Assembly (NCBI GenBank): GCA_934463115.1
Contig: CAKSIN010000003.1
Location: 62,001 to 126,000, forward strand
DNA from: an uncultured Clostridia bacterium
Lineage (GTDB): Bacteria; Bacillota; Clostridia; UMGS1810
Direction: 5' to 3'
Length of the DNA stretch: 64,000 nucleotides
Made by a program: the position numbers and the translations under genes. The notes below the pieces were generated by a model. That model ran no database searches and had not been told where the DNA came from. It saw nothing but the letters and a program-made list of their open reading frames with translations. Positions 55,194 through 62,564 of this stretch are shown piece by piece (the stretch's first letter is position 1; every line of letters starts with the position of its first letter).

Positions 55194-55205
55194 ATAGGCT
55201 ATATA
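55172..55205. promoter_or_regulatory. Paired dyad operators for the Xre regulator
   Basis: TATAGGCTATATA occurs at 55172-55184 and again at 55193-55205, exactly 21 bp apart (two helical turns). Each contains the palindrome TATAG-G-CTATA. The sites sit in the spacer and over the -10 box of the promoter, so binding should block it. Confidence 0.75.
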
Positions 55206-55232
55206 AAGACTTTATGAAAAGAGGTTTTCTAA

Positions 55233-55385
55233 ATGAAATGGAATAAAGAAAAATATTTTAAAGTACTCTTTGGGCAATTTATAATTATATTATTTTGTAT
55301 ACTCCCTCAGTCAGCTAACGCTGACAGCTCCCTCAATGATGGAGGCTTAACAGTGCGCCTTGCGTCACTTTTGAAAATAAACTAA
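55233..55385 (+). CDS. Small ORF cut short by a repeat (50 aa)
   Basis: MKWNKEKYFKVLFGQFIIIL is a basic start plus hydrophobic segment; from residue 24 the frame runs through the 86-bp repeat module and ends with it. AGAGG lies 8 nt before the ATG, and the operator-controlled promoter is just upstream. It is probably the remnant of a small membrane or secreted protein gene whose 3' part was replaced by the repeat. The fused sequence happens to look like a signal peptide ending in SANA. Function unknown. Confidence 0.45.
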   Translation: MKWNKEKYFKVLFGQFIIILFCILPQSANADSSLNDGGLTVRLASLLKIN

Positions 55386-55386
55386 C
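55301..55386 (+). repeat. 86-bp palindromic repeat module, copy B
   Basis: This is the second copy of 45006-45091, with GTCAGCTAACGCTGAC at its core. As in copy A it lies directly to the left of an E element, with 15 bp between. Confidence 0.78.
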
Positions 55387-55401
55387 CTGCTCTCCCCACG
55401 A

Positions 55402-55638
55402 AAAATTGCCCTTCCGCTGATTGACCTTGAGGTTGCGCGGATGACACATCCGATGAGAAAAAATGAATATAACGCAAAAACGGCTCTGCATATAATCTCT
55501 CACCCTATTGCAGTGCCGTTTTCAGCCAAACCGCGGCGCAATAAATTTGCGCCCTTTTGGCGGCGTTAAATATTCATTTTTTTGAATAGCGATGTGTCCC
55601 GCGCGTTCTCACAGTCATAAAAGCGGAGGAGCAATTTT
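55402..55638 (+). repeat. Structured element E4 (237 bp)
   Basis: The ends AAAATTGCCCTTCCGC and GCGGAGGAGCAATTTT are inverted. Inner stems: GACACATC with GATGTGTC, AAAAAATGAATAT with ATATTCATTTTTT, a hairpin AAAACGGC..TGCA/TGCA..GCCGTTTT with loop TATAATCTCTCACCCTAT, and GCCAAA..GGCGCAA/TTGCGCC..TTTGGC. Its right end touches the stop codon of the phage-type gene. Confidence 0.82.
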
Positions 55639-56588
55639 TAAAGTAATCCCATAAGCCTGTACAAATCATCGGCAGATATCGAATCATTGCCGAAAAGCCT
55701 GCGCACATAATCAAGCGTGCTGCGGTTAACTCCGGGCATTGAATACATACCCGTCAGCGGAAGAAGTGCTTTTGCGGAATCAAGCCGAAATTCGTTTTCC
55801 CACTGATTATCCTCAATGCCGTCGCGCAGAAGCTTGTAGAAATAATCGCGCTCATCATTTTCGCGGTCATACTCACGGTCAAGGTAATCACTCTGCTTTT
55901 TGTAATCGAAACTGCGCGCGTCCTTGTAATCATCCATGCTGTCGCGGTACATTGAATAATCATTTTTCTCGCGGTTAGTCAGTTTGTCTATCTGCTTGTA
56001 AATGTTGTCCGCACCGTCCATATAACGCTCATATGCCGCCTTGTACAGCTCGGGAATCTTGGATGCCAGCAGCGAGCCGTAGTAGTTTTTTGCCTGGACT
56101 GCTGCCGACTGCGCATCAGTGTTCGACACACCCCCGGTACGAAGCGCACTTTTTGCAAGTGCCCTGTCGTATGCAAGATCTCCCTCTTTTTCGTACACAT
56201 CACGATATGCCTTGTATGCCGGATCGCTTTCGTAGTTGTACGAAAACTTCTTTGTGTATCCGTCCAGCTCGGAGTACAGCTTGTCGAGCTTGTCATCATA
56301 GCGCGAGCTGTAACTCGGCTCGCTGCGCCCAAAGTTGCTGTAGTTCGGATAGTACTTGCTGCCGTCGCTGCCGGCAGTGTAGTTGCCGTACATCGAGCGT
56401 GTGTAGTTGGCGGCATTGTTCGCGTTTTTCATTCCAACCTCGTCGCCGCTTGCTTTGGCACGGTCATAGCTGCGCTTGGAGTTTACAATATCGCTCAGCG
56501 CCTTGTATCCCAGTGTGCGGTCACTGTCGGATATATATATATCCTTGTTGTCCTCTAAAAGTTTTTTCTTTTTTAAATAATCCATCAT
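55638..56588 (-). CDS. Phage-type protein, Tyr/Asp-rich and helical
   Basis: This 316-residue protein has no recognised family. It is highly charged and rich in Tyr, Asp and Lys, with long helical stretches (~110-290), for example LDKLYSELDGYTKKFSYNYE and RDYFYKLLRDGIEDNQWENE. There is no signal peptide and no membrane span. It is the last of nine closely spaced minus-strand genes that start with a phage portal gene, which makes an internal-virion, ejection or tape-like role plausible but unproven. AGGAGG is 9 nt before the ATG. The stop codon lies in the end of element E4. Confidence 0.65.
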   Translation of the reverse strand: MMDYLKKKKLLEDNKDIYISDSDRTLGYKALSDIVNSKRSYDRAKASGDEVGMKNANNAANYTRSMYGNYTAGSDGSKYYPNYSNFGRSEPSYSSRYDDKLDKLYSELDGYTKKFSYNYESDPAYKAYRDVYEKEGDLAYDRALAKSALRTGGVSNTDAQSAAVQAKNYYGSLLASKIPELYKAAYERYMDGADNIYKQIDKLTNREKNDYSMYRDSMDDYKDARSFDYKKQSDYLDREYDRENDERDYFYKLLRDGIEDNQWENEFRLDSAKALLPLTGMYSMPGVNRSTLDYVRRLFGNDSISADDLYRLMGLL

Positions 56589-56601
56589 TTCAACTTTCCT
56601 C

Positions 56602-58395
56602 CTAATTCACAATAAATTTTACCGACAGCGAACTGAGAGTAAATTTTCCACTGCCGCTGAATATAAGCTTTGCCTTGTGGTCGCATGACACAGGCAGTGC
56701 AAGATACGTCGGCTCATCGGTCCTTTTTCCGTCAATGTGGGCAAGCTTTTTTCTGCCGTGAATATTTTCCAGATAAATATCCAATTTCCCGCCTGTTTCA
56801 AGCGAAAACATAACATCGACACCGCAAACATGGCGCGACTCAAATTCCTTTGTCCAAAAACTGTACTCAAAATTCCAGATTCCGGGAGATACAACGGTAT
56901 CGGTATCGTATGAATAAATTGCATTTTTGCACAGCAACAGCATTTTTGTACTGTCCGACGCGAAGTGCCGCAAATCCGACGGCGAATCGTGAATATGCCA
57001 CACCTTTGCATATGTGTCGTATACATATATCACGTTTTCATTCTCCGACTCCGCCAAAATATAGTAGCACCGTCCATCACTCCCGCAGTTTTTGATATCA
57101 TACTTTTCGATTCCGAGTCCCCGGCTTATAAGCTTCGGTATTCCTCCGCTGTACACATACACACCGCCGACTCCCACATAGTACATTATTCCGTCTATAA
57201 CCTCAATACTCCCGGCTGCACCACTGCGCACACCGTCACATTGAACCGTGGATATTCTGTAGTCGGACGGCTGGCTGCCGTACACAATATGCATGCATTT
57301 TTCCTTGAATGCTATCACCCTGCCGTTGTACTGCGTTATGGCTGTGAAATCTCCCCCGGACGGCACACCTGTTTTAAAGCACGATGACGGCAGACTGCCG
57401 TATGAATCAACGGAAAAATCATTCCATTCACACATGTCACCAAGCTTTGACGCACAAATCGTATCTTTTGTTACACCCCATATCCTGTTTTCATGAGAAC
57501 ACGCGTCCACAAAATCGGGCGAAGCCTTGGTAATGGTTATCCCCTGCACAAATACTTCGCTGTATCCTCCGGTGTCCACAGCGCCGTCGTCAAATACAAT
57601 ACCGGTGCGCTCCGTAATTTTTCCCGACGGTGTGTCGTGGGTAACAGTTGTAAAGCTTTGTATGCGCATAATACTCCCCTGCAGCATTTTGGACTGATAG
57701 TTAAAGTACGCCGAATCCTGAGTTGCGTTGTTCGGCACAACAGTCATGCTGACATGAACATAATCGCCGACTTTAAAACTACTGTCTGCCGCCATGTGAT
57801 AAAACTTGTACTTTGTCCCGGAAATGCTGTAGTTTGCCGACACGGAATCTATCGAATTTGATGACAGTGTTGCAGTGAACCAACGCGCCAGATAATTCGG
57901 GCACTGCTCATCGGATGTAAGTGATTCGTTGCGGTACTTCTCGTTATTCCACTCATGCGTTATGCTTTGTGTAATGTTGCAGTGCTCCACCGTTCTCTGT
58001 TCGGGATCATACACAACATTATCCGGCAGAATGAACAGCTTATTCCCCATAAAAACTATCTTGCGTTCAATCTGCGCCTCCGTCAGCGAATTAAATTCGG
58101 CAAACGAATCCGAGCCGCCGCTTGTGTAGATATACATATTTCCGCTTTCGGTATTTTTCGGGTACAAAATCAAATACAGCCTGTCCGATATTTCGCCGGC
58201 GTTTATGTTCAGTCCGGGTGCCGACTGTGACGCGAGCCGCCCTTTGGAACAAAGCGCCGGGTACATATGCGAGCTCATATTCCGCGCCGAGGCAAGCTCG
58301 TTTGTCCTTCGCGAATATGTGGGGTTAACCCCGCCGAAGCTTTGTATGTCCGTGCGCTGAGTTTTGTTTTGGCTCGTCATAAACGGCAGAATCAT
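56602..58395 (-). CDS. Phage-type structural protein (beta-propeller-like)
   Basis: This 597-residue protein reads as beta strands throughout, with repeated blocks such as CSHENRIWGVTKDTI, ITQYNGRVIAFKEKCM, IEVIDGIMYYVGVGGVYVYS and CGSDGRCYYILAES that suggest a propeller. The opening FGGVNPTYSRRTNELASARN resembles tail, neck or stabilisation proteins of short-tailed phages (P22 gp10-like), which is a motif-level impression only. It overlaps the preceding connector-like gene by 4 bp (ATGA) and follows GGAGGTGAG. It probably sits on or near the portal ring in whatever particle the cassette makes. Confidence 0.65.
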   Translation of the reverse strand: MILPFMTSQNKTQRTDIQSFGGVNPTYSRRTNELASARNMSSHMYPALCSKGRLASQSAPGLNINAGEISDRLYLILYPKNTESGNMYIYTSGGSDSFAEFNSLTEAQIERKIVFMGNKLFILPDNVVYDPEQRTVEHCNITQSITHEWNNEKYRNESLTSDEQCPNYLARWFTATLSSNSIDSVSANYSISGTKYKFYHMAADSSFKVGDYVHVSMTVVPNNATQDSAYFNYQSKMLQGSIMRIQSFTTVTHDTPSGKITERTGIVFDDGAVDTGGYSEVFVQGITITKASPDFVDACSHENRIWGVTKDTICASKLGDMCEWNDFSVDSYGSLPSSCFKTGVPSGGDFTAITQYNGRVIAFKEKCMHIVYGSQPSDYRISTVQCDGVRSGAAGSIEVIDGIMYYVGVGGVYVYSGGIPKLISRGLGIEKYDIKNCGSDGRCYYILAESENENVIYVYDTYAKVWHIHDSPSDLRHFASDSTKMLLLCKNAIYSYDTDTVVSPGIWNFEYSFWTKEFESRHVCGVDVMFSLETGGKLDIYLENIHGRKKLAHIDGKRTDEPTYLALPVSCDHKAKLIFSGSGKFTLSSLSVKFIVN

Positions 58396-58766
58396 GTTAT
58401 CTCACCTCCGCTCGCCTTTATATGCGTGATTTTTTGCGGCAGATTCTCTCTGCGCCATTTTTTGCGCCACGAATCGTACAGCGTCTCAAACATGGCAACA
58501 CTGTTGTTGTACATTGAAATATTTTGGTTTGCAAGGTCAATCATTGCCACAACATAATAGGCATACATATCTGTGTATTCGCTGCCGAGCAGCATCTGAG
58601 ACTCGGCGGAAAGCACAGCGTCCGACTGTGCCTCCCGCTCGCCGTACATACACATCACGCTCTCAACCTGCTTTTCCGCCATGTTGAGCCAGCGGTATTT
58701 AACATCCGCGTCAACAAGGTTTGGGCGAATACTGTCCGCCGCCGAAATAACACTTTGCGCATTCAT
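58392..58766 (-). CDS. Probable phage head-tail connector-like protein
   Basis: This 124-residue, mostly helical protein begins MNAQSVISAADSIRPNLVDA and continues RWLNMAEKQVESVMCMYGER; small helical proteins of this kind and position (gp6/Gp15-like) form the ring below the portal. The C-terminal part ends with basic residues (SWRKKWRREN). Both ends overlap neighbouring genes by 4 bp, as in compact phage morphogenesis modules. The assignment is by context and length. Confidence 0.55.
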   Translation of the reverse strand: MNAQSVISAADSIRPNLVDADVKYRWLNMAEKQVESVMCMYGEREAQSDAVLSAESQMLLGSEYTDMYAYYVVAMIDLANQNISMYNNSVAMFETLYDSWRKKWRRENLPQKITHIKASGGEIT

Positions 58767-58945
58767 GATTGCTCCGCCTCCTTTGAATCAACTTTACTTT
58801 TGAGAATATCTATGCAGTTTTGCATACCGGCAAGAATTGCGTCGGCCTCCGAAATAAAGTCGTCTATATAATACACGAGTTTATCAACTCTTTCGTCCGT
58901 ACTGTCCATTACTTCAAAACCGGGACGAACCAGATTTTCAAACAT
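58763..58945 (-). CDS. Small phage-cassette protein (60 aa)
   Basis: This 60-residue helical acidic protein starts MFENLVRPGFEVMDSTDERV and has a heptad-like segment VYYIDDFISEADAILAGMQN. The start at 58945 is set by GGAGGTG 6 nt upstream; ATGs further up overlap that site. It has no recognised family. It overlaps the connector-like gene by 4 bp. Confidence 0.6.
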   Translation of the reverse strand: MFENLVRPGFEVMDSTDERVDKLVYYIDDFISEADAILAGMQNCIDILKSKVDSKEAEQS

Positions 58946-58967
58946 AAATTTCACCTCCATATTGAAT

Positions 58968-59240
58968 TTATACACCGCTGTGAATCAGATACCCGACAGC
59001 GGCACTCACAAGAGCGGTAATTATTGCAGTTACCGCCGTATCATACCGACGCGCCGGGCGCTGCTCAATCGTTTGCACACGCTCCAGGACATTGTTGAAA
59101 TCATTTCGCATGGCACGCATTTCCGACGCAAGCGAATGGATTGAATCCATTATATGCTCCATTCTGTCCACGCGGTGATGCAATGATTTGGCACTCGATT
59201 CCACCGACGCTATTCTCTCCCACAACTCTTTTTCATTCAC
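58968..59240 (-). CDS. XhlA-like holin-associated membrane protein
   Basis: This 90-residue protein has an N-terminal coiled coil (about 1-60, with heptads in SVESSAKSLHHRVDRMEHIM) and a single C-terminal span TAVTAIITALVSAAVGYLI. This is the layout of the haemolysin XhlA family, which works with a holin in phage or PBSX-type lysis. The start is GTG after GGGGGGTG. It lies between the endolysin gene and the small 60-residue gene, forming a lysis module. Confidence 0.75.
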   Translation of the reverse strand: MNEKELWERIASVESSAKSLHHRVDRMEHIMDSIHSLASEMRAMRNDFNNVLERVQTIEQRPARRYDTAVTAIITALVSAAVGYLIHSGV

Positions 59241-59259
59241 AATTTCACCCCCCTGTTGC

Positions 59260-59976
59260 CTACTTCATTGCACCCGTTGCACGCAGGGTAACCACAAGGC
59301 ACCATATTTTTGTGTCGGTTAGGTTCAGATATCCCTTTTCGTCACCCTTGATTAATCCCAAATCGAGCGCTTTCTGAACATACTTCTGCGACCATTCGGG
59401 GCACGCAAGAGTCCAGTTGTACACATTTTCTTTCATTTCATTTTCCTCCTCATCTTCATATTTCGGACGGCCGTATCCGGCAATGCGCGAATACCCGAGG
59501 CGGTATTTTTTCTTTGCGACGGCGCCGCCGTTTGCCACCACTCCGCTCTCGGACGATGTGTTTCCCTCAACGGTATACACATAGTCTGAATCCACCTTGT
59601 AAACCAAACCGGTGTGGCATATAGTTCCGGATTGATTTTTGAAAAACACCTGGTCGCCGACCTTCGGGCTTGAGTGCCACTGCCCGGCATTTTTGTAATA
59701 TGCGGCGGAGGTGGGCGTATATGCCGACCAATCGTGAATAAGGCATTTTGCCTTTGCCGCTCCGAATGTGCGCACCATGCACCAATCCACAAAGGTATCG
59801 CACCAGGCATAACCGTTAGCATACACCGACGGGCAGAGCGGGCACATGTCGCGCGCGTACTTGGTATAATTGCCGCTGCCGGCTCCGGCTGTTTTGGAAT
59901 CGAGGTTTACCGGAGAATTTTTCTCCAGATACCCCACCTCGGCAAGTGCCGTTTGTATCAGATTATCAACCGTCAT
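59260..59976 (-). CDS. CHAP-domain endolysin
   Basis: This 238-residue peptidoglycan hydrolase has no signal peptide. The CHAP (cysteine/histidine-dependent amidohydrolase/peptidase) domain is at ~5-165: the catalytic cysteine is in YAWCDTFVDWC, the histidine in TICHTGLVYKV, and VYTVEGNTSS supplies the third polar residue. The last ~50 residues (YVQKALDLGLIKGDEKGYLN) look like a short SLH- or wall-binding-type tail. The start MTVDNLIQ has GGAGG 7 nt upstream; a GTG two codons earlier is the alternative. It cleaves peptide bonds in peptidoglycan and is probably part of the cassette's lysis unit. Confidence 0.88.
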   Translation of the reverse strand: MTVDNLIQTALAEVGYLEKNSPVNLDSKTAGAGSGNYTKYARDMCPLCPSVYANGYAWCDTFVDWCMVRTFGAAKAKCLIHDWSAYTPTSAAYYKNAGQWHSSPKVGDQVFFKNQSGTICHTGLVYKVDSDYVYTVEGNTSSESGVVANGGAVAKKKYRLGYSRIAGYGRPKYEDEEENEMKENVYNWTLACPEWSQKYVQKALDLGLIKGDEKGYLNLTDTKIWCLVVTLRATGAMK

Positions 59977-60187
59977 TAACACTCCTCCTTACATCGGATA
60001 ACTCCGAAAAAATTCTTTTCAGGCAAATAAGCAGCAGTTCGCCGCCGAATACAGAGTGATTTGCCGTAAGAAGTCCCGTAACATCATAGGCACTGTGCGA
60101 CGCTATGCGCATAGACCATATCTGCATAACGGTTATTTCCGCAATGCAAAAAATCACAATAATTTTACTGAAAAGATTTTTCTTCAT
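59966..60187 (-). CDS. Small membrane protein of the phage cassette, possible holin
   Basis: This 73-residue protein has one clear hydrophobic helix (SKIIVIFCIAEITVMQIWSM) and a second weaker one (FGGELLLICLKRIF), which would allow a holin-like hairpin in the membrane. It lies directly before the endolysin gene (11-bp overlap) and is coupled to the Prp-like gene by ATGA. The holin assignment rests on size, hydrophobicity and position only. Confidence 0.5.
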   Translation of the reverse strand: MKKNLFSKIIVIFCIAEITVMQIWSMRIASHSAYDVTGLLTANHSVFGGELLLICLKRIFSELSDVRRSVNDG

Positions 60188-60513
60188 GCTTTTGTCACCC
60201 CGGATACAATGCGCACATTCTCGGGATATTTTTCTTCAAGCAGTTTGTACCCTGCCATAACGGTTTTCACGGCGGCAAATGCCGGAAAAGCACGCAGACA
60301 GAAAAAATCAAAGCTTACGAACACGTCTGCCTCTGCGCGTGTTATAACAAGATTTTTTGGACGGATATCCGACAGTATCTTCATCAACGTATATGCCAGC
60401 ATAGATACTGCCGCGCAGCACAAGTCATACCCGTTTTTCCTTGCGGCGCCCGCATGGCCGCTTATTCTGACCGTCATCCCTGTTTTTGTGTTTGTTTTTG
60501 TTATTGTAGTCAT
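60184..60513 (-). CDS. Prp-like cysteine protease in the phage cassette
   Basis: This 109-residue protein resembles the ribosomal-processing cysteine protease Prp, which removes the N-terminal extension of ribosomal protein L27 and in one Staphylococcus phage system also cleaves capsid and scaffold proteins. The signature reads ISGHAGAARKNGYDLCCAAV: catalytic His in GHAG and Cys in CCAAVS, with one extra residue between them compared with the usual spacing. The start MTTITK is favoured by AAAGGGTG at 6 nt. Chromosomal prp normally lies between rplU and rpmA; here it follows the portal gene by 1 nt, pointing to a virion-maturation role, which is inference. Confidence 0.75.
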   Translation of the reverse strand: MTTITKTNTKTGMTVRISGHAGAARKNGYDLCCAAVSMLAYTLMKILSDIRPKNLVITRAEADVFVSFDFFCLRAFPAFAAVKTVMAGYKLLEEKYPENVRIVSGVTKA

Positions 60514-60514
60514 T

Positions 60515-62404
60515 TTATACACCCTTTCTCATAAGTTTGGCTGTTTTTCTTGCCTCGGCAAGCCGCGCCGCACCGGGCTTCGTCTTTCCCGATGATTCAT
60601 CCATGATATTGCCCTCCTCGCTTGCGGCAGACGACGCACCGAATGTCGGATTTTTTCTGCGGCGCGACACGGTTTCCTGTTCATTGCCGCCGAGATTTAT
60701 CCCGTAGGTACGGTTGACAATTTCCGTAAGTTTTTCAACTCTGTCACGCAGCAACTGCATCTGCTGTGCCTGTGTGCTGTTTTCGCTTACCTTGTTCACA
60801 ATATTGCTCTTGCCCTCAAAGTCCATCATATCCAGGCACACAAGCGACGGCACTGCCGATTCGGGATTAAACATCCCCGCCGAATACAGTTGTTTTGCAA
60901 GCTCGTTCTGCGCCGTTTTTGAAAACGGACTCTTTCGCTGGCTTGATACCGATACATCAAATACCGGGCGCATTCCGCGCTCATTTAACCTGATAGACCG
61001 GTTGTCAAACACGGCAAAATCCATATCTCCGCTCTCTCCGGTTATGCGGAATGAACGGCTCTCATCGTAAAACTGACGTATAAGCTCTATCACAAGGTAG
61101 TTTATACTGCGAAAAGCTCTGTATGAGCTCTTAATCATATCACGCGAGAGTTTGCTTCCCGCCTCCTGCAATGCGGCAATTGCGCTTGCGGCCGTAACAC
61201 CCGATGCTGTTCCGCCCTGCGAAACATCGCGGTTACCGCTGGTTTCTTTGAGTTCATCTATCTTTTGATTGAGTATTCCTATGATAGACGAATCAAGCTG
61301 CGATACGGTTATTTCGCGAAGATTCCTGTCATCAATATTTCCGGAAACATGAACAAATTCACGCGACCAGTCGGCAAACTCCTCCTCATTGATACCGGCA
61401 TTGTCCGAAATAAAAAATCTGCGTTTGCCTGCCTGCATGGCATTTTTGATTATAATTTGATTGAGTTTGTCAATATACATCTGCACATCCTTCATTATAT
61501 CGATATAACCAAAGCCGCAGGGTGTACCCTCCTCGACAAACAGCGTGTCGAACACAAGCGGATATTTGCCGTGATCGTAATAGCCGCAGTCGGCATAGGC
61601 AGGATCGTTTTCCGAGGCATAAATAACCGTGTCGCCGACATATTTGCAATAGTGCAGGCGGCCGCCCTTTTTGTAGTACCAGTCGATTACTGCGCTTTTT
61701 GACGATGTGTCTACCTGGTCATCGTACATATATGACGCAATATCAACACCGTTTCCGCCGAGCTTTCCGCGCAAAAACGGGTATACCGTCTCCAGATAAT
61801 CGTTGTCCTCAAGCTCCACCGTGAACAAATTTCGGCTGCGCTGAATATCTTTTACGCCGCCCTCCCAAAAAACATTCAGGATATCAACCTGCCTGATATC
61901 AATATCGCCGAGGCCTTCCTCGAGTGAGCTGTTCCAGAACACACCGTAGCATCCTGTACCGGTTTTGAGCTTGTACCACCACACATCGGAGTATGTATCC
62001 TCAAAGCTGTTGTACTCCAATATGGCAGGAATAACGGACGACAGCATTTTTGCATTTTCTCTGTCGCCGTCCTCACGCGGAAGAATGCACGGCTCGGGAA
62101 AATTGTCCATTGCGTCGGCATGCTTGTTTGCAATACTGTTGAACAGCCATGCCGAAGCAGGTTCGGGATCGCTCCCGGATGTCTTTCTGATTAAATCCCA
62201 GTGGCGCATTTTCCACCATTGCTCGTTTTCCACAATTCGTCGTTCCAGGTTTGCCTTTGAACGTTTGTATTCGTTCAGAATACCGGTGGCTTCTTTAACC
62301 TGTGCTTCACCTATCGGGCCCTCGCGCCCGGGATAATACGGTACGGCCTCCGGTTTTTCGGCAATGCCGCCCTCGCCGGGCGAAGTATTTTGCATGATTG
62401 CCAT
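60515..62404 (-). CDS. Phage portal protein (P22-like)
   Basis: This 629-residue protein fits the portal ring of tailed phages, through which DNA enters and leaves the capsid. Recognisable parts are an N-terminal helical region (KRSKANLERRIVENEQWWKM), the segment WYKLKTGTGCYGVFWNSSL, KRRFFISDNAGINEEEF, and the long wing/stem helix region with TASGVTAASAIAALQEAGSK. The C-terminus is polar and disordered-looking (~570-629). It is the first gene of the cassette. A TATAAT box is visible about 50 nt before the start, without a good -35. No terminase genes lie upstream; instead the strong terminator of the transporter gene does. Confidence 0.85.
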   Translation of the reverse strand: MAIMQNTSPGEGGIAEKPEAVPYYPGREGPIGEAQVKEATGILNEYKRSKANLERRIVENEQWWKMRHWDLIRKTSGSDPEPASAWLFNSIANKHADAMDNFPEPCILPREDGDRENAKMLSSVIPAILEYNSFEDTYSDVWWYKLKTGTGCYGVFWNSSLEEGLGDIDIRQVDILNVFWEGGVKDIQRSRNLFTVELEDNDYLETVYPFLRGKLGGNGVDIASYMYDDQVDTSSKSAVIDWYYKKGGRLHYCKYVGDTVIYASENDPAYADCGYYDHGKYPLVFDTLFVEEGTPCGFGYIDIMKDVQMYIDKLNQIIIKNAMQAGKRRFFISDNAGINEEEFADWSREFVHVSGNIDDRNLREITVSQLDSSIIGILNQKIDELKETSGNRDVSQGGTASGVTAASAIAALQEAGSKLSRDMIKSSYRAFRSINYLVIELIRQFYDESRSFRITGESGDMDFAVFDNRSIRLNERGMRPVFDVSVSSQRKSPFSKTAQNELAKQLYSAGMFNPESAVPSLVCLDMMDFEGKSNIVNKVSENSTQAQQMQLLRDRVEKLTEIVNRTYGINLGGNEQETVSRRRKNPTFGASSAASEEGNIMDESSGKTKPGAARLAEARKTAKLMRKGV

Positions 62405-62496
62405 AGTAATAAATTCTCCTTTCCTTTTTCAGTTCCCAATTATATTATAATCCGTTTTAACAACACATTTCGCCTACAAAATTGAATTTTTTCAAA

Positions 62497-62539
62497 AAAA
62501 ATTCCCGGCGGAAGTTTCTGCCCTCCGCCGGGAATTTTT
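62497..62539. terminator. Strong intrinsic terminator
   Basis: A 16-bp stem (AAAAATTCCCGGCGGA against 62524-62539) with an 11-nt loop and A and T tracts lies just after the transporter stop and before the phage cassette. Confidence 0.92.
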
Positions 62540-62564
62540 AAACCAATATTTATTATTATTGCTG

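Noticed and set aside
50540..55638. Repeated palindromes considered as a CRISPR array
   Set aside because: Copies are 235 bp, kilobases apart, internally folded and separated by genes; there are no short regular repeats with unique spacers and no cas genes.
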